From JBAZTO01 sp041661865 (lineage in GTDB: Bacteria > Planctomycetota > Phycisphaerae > SM23-33), in the NCBI GenBank assembly GCA_041661865.1, contig JBAZTO010000047.1, positions 1 to 32,934 on the forward strand: DNA of 32,934 bases, written 5' to 3'. Positions 32,043 to 32,934 of the stretch are shown in pieces. Made by a program: the position numbers and the translations under genes. Positions within the stretch are counted from its first letter, which is position 1; each line of letters opens with the position of its first letter. The notes under the pieces were generated by a model. The model saw nothing but the letters and a program-made list of their open reading frames with translations, ran no database searches and was not told where the DNA came from.

Positions 32043-32386
32043 TTACTCAGCCTCATTAGGATTCTGGATAGATGCGAGACGACACGCTCGGGGCTGCCCT
32101 TGTCTGTCTTCAGTTCGTCAACGATAATGTGCAGCAGTTCGTGGACGACAACGCTTTCAAGCTGCTCGTCGTCATTCTCTGCCAGCTCTGCTAGGTTGAA
32201 CTCTAGCGTGGCGTCAAGGTATTCCCAGAGGGAATGGCAGACGCCAACGGCGTCCTCGTTGCCGGGGATAGCCCCGCGGTAGAAGTGGATGTCGAGCCGC
32301 CAGTTTTCGATGCCGAAGAAAGGCTTCCACAGGGTAATAAGGTCCTGTACCTTCTCGGACATAACGTCAAACTCGTCGTCAGTCAT
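32039..32386 (-). CDS. HExxH metallopeptidase-like protein
   Basis: 115 residues, ATG overlapping the upstream stop (ATGA). The sequence VVVHELLHIIVDE gives a zinc-binding HExxH (H82, E83, H86). Upstream, a beta segment (NWRLDIHFYRG) and a helix precede it, as in small SprT-like or phage metallopeptidases. The third ligand is not clear. Target unknown; possible roles are host-protein cleavage or virion maturation, but nothing in the sequence decides. Confidence 0.6.
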   Translation of the reverse strand: MTDDEFDVMSEKVQDLITLWKPFFGIENWRLDIHFYRGAIPGNEDAVGVCHSLWEYLDATLEFNLAELAENDDEQLESVVVHELLHIIVDELKTDKGSPERVVSHLSRILMRLSK

Positions 32387-32925
32387 GCCGCTATGCCAAC
32401 GCGCTCAAACACTGGCATGTTTAGCTCCCTAATATCGCGCAACTGGGCGCTTGGATAACAAAGCCGGTAGCCGCGGCCAAGGTTCTTCTCGTATGCATGG
32501 GTCATGAAGTCGCTATTGGTCATGTATCCGGCGACAGTCCATTCGCCTTCGCTTATTGACCAGGTAAGCACTCCGAAGTCGGTATTAAAGGACTCGTAAC
32601 GGTTGTTATTGAGGGCAAAGTCAGCGCCGAAGGGACGCCGGAACTTCACCTCGATAGAGCGGCCATCCGCGAGCTGTAAATCCCAGTTCGGGATGTCCTT
32701 GCGGTCGTCTATGCCGATTTGCGGCCAGACGTGAAGAAGTTTTGCAACGGCAAGCTCTGCGTAGGTGCCGAGCCGGTGGCCCTCGGCGAGACCGAGGCCC
32801 TGGAAGCCGAGTTGGACGGTGTTGTTCCGGTGTTCTGCACGGGCGGCGGCCAGGGCGTTCGACGCCCTGATTTCGCCTTCTGTAAGCCTGACGGTGGCCC
32901 CAGGCGGTGGCCCATCACTTCGCAA
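32383..32925 (-). CDS. PD-(D/E)XK nuclease-like protein
   Basis: 180 residues; TTG 32925 is the first start after an in-frame stop 3 codons upstream, so the gene is probably complete, 9 bases inside the window edge. The core TYAELAVAKLL (Glu57), IPNWDLQL (Asp82) and DGRSIEVKFRR (Glu92, Lys94) has the spacing of a PD-(D/E)XK active site, as in phage endonucleases and Holliday-junction-type resolvases. The C-terminus ends GYRLCYPSAQLRD. It could process replicating DNA or degrade foreign DNA. First gene of the coupled - strand operon. Confidence 0.65.
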   Translation of the reverse strand: MRSDGPPPGATVRLTEGEIRASNALAAARAEHRNNTVQLGFQGLGLAEGHRLGTYAELAVAKLLHVWPQIGIDDRKDIPNWDLQLADGRSIEVKFRRPFGADFALNNNRYESFNTDFGVLTWSISEGEWTVAGYMTNSDFMTHAYEKNLGRGYRLCYPSAQLRDIRELNMPVFERVGIAA

Positions 32926-32934
32926 TACTTACCA

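Overview
The window is a stretch of a temperate tailed bacteriophage (or prophage) genome. It holds a complete late morphogenesis and lysis module on the + strand, a tyrosine integrase with a probable attachment site, and a convergent operon of small genes on the - strand. The host is a GC-rich bacterium I cannot name. The only host clue is the 5' half of a tRNA-Lys(TTT) gene at the probable attachment site, which fits several phyla (Actinomycetota and Chloroflexota are guesses). No tape-measure, tail-tube or sheath gene is recognisable, and there are two very large putative internal virion proteins, so a short-tailed (podovirus-like) particle is the best inference.

Left end (1-2449): the 3' end of a DnaB-like helicase is followed by a Tad1-type cyclic-nucleotide sponge (anti-Thoeris/CBASS), a short C5 DNA methyltransferase, a small cysteine-rich gene, a putative small terminase subunit in an odd overlap with it, and a small hypothetical gene. 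Nearly all are linked by ATGA/TAGTG-type overlaps.

Packaging and virion (2442-28529): the terminase large subunit is interrupted in its Walker A loop by a 353-residue class-3-type intein with a LAGLIDADG endonuclease. It is followed by portal, a small gene, an 820-residue transglycosylase-bearing virion protein, a Q/P-rich protein, a 1715-residue virion protein, scaffold, major capsid protein, a decoration-like protein, several small structural genes, a secreted immunoglobulin-like protein, a repeat-rich adhesin-like protein, two putative tail genes (adaptor and nozzle) and a modular tail fibre. Strong hairpins follow the capsid pair and the secreted protein.

Lysis and lysogeny (28569-30798): an XhlA-like holin and an M23 endolysin with a twin-arginine-like signal sequence converge on the - strand integrase. 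The integrase has a recognisable promoter and an adjacent 12-bp inverted repeat, with the tRNA half just upstream. The integrase N-terminus is broken by a run of 10 Ns, an assembly gap.

Right end (30876-32925, - strand): seven tightly packed genes. They include a PD-(D/E)XK nuclease-like protein, an HExxH metallopeptidase-like protein, a 47-residue Cys-rich protein and a Zn-ribbon-like protein; the rest are unknown.

Translation starts are unusual throughout. TTG starts many structural genes, including the capsid gene. CTG (2442, 11284) and ATT (19037) are the only well-placed starts for three others.
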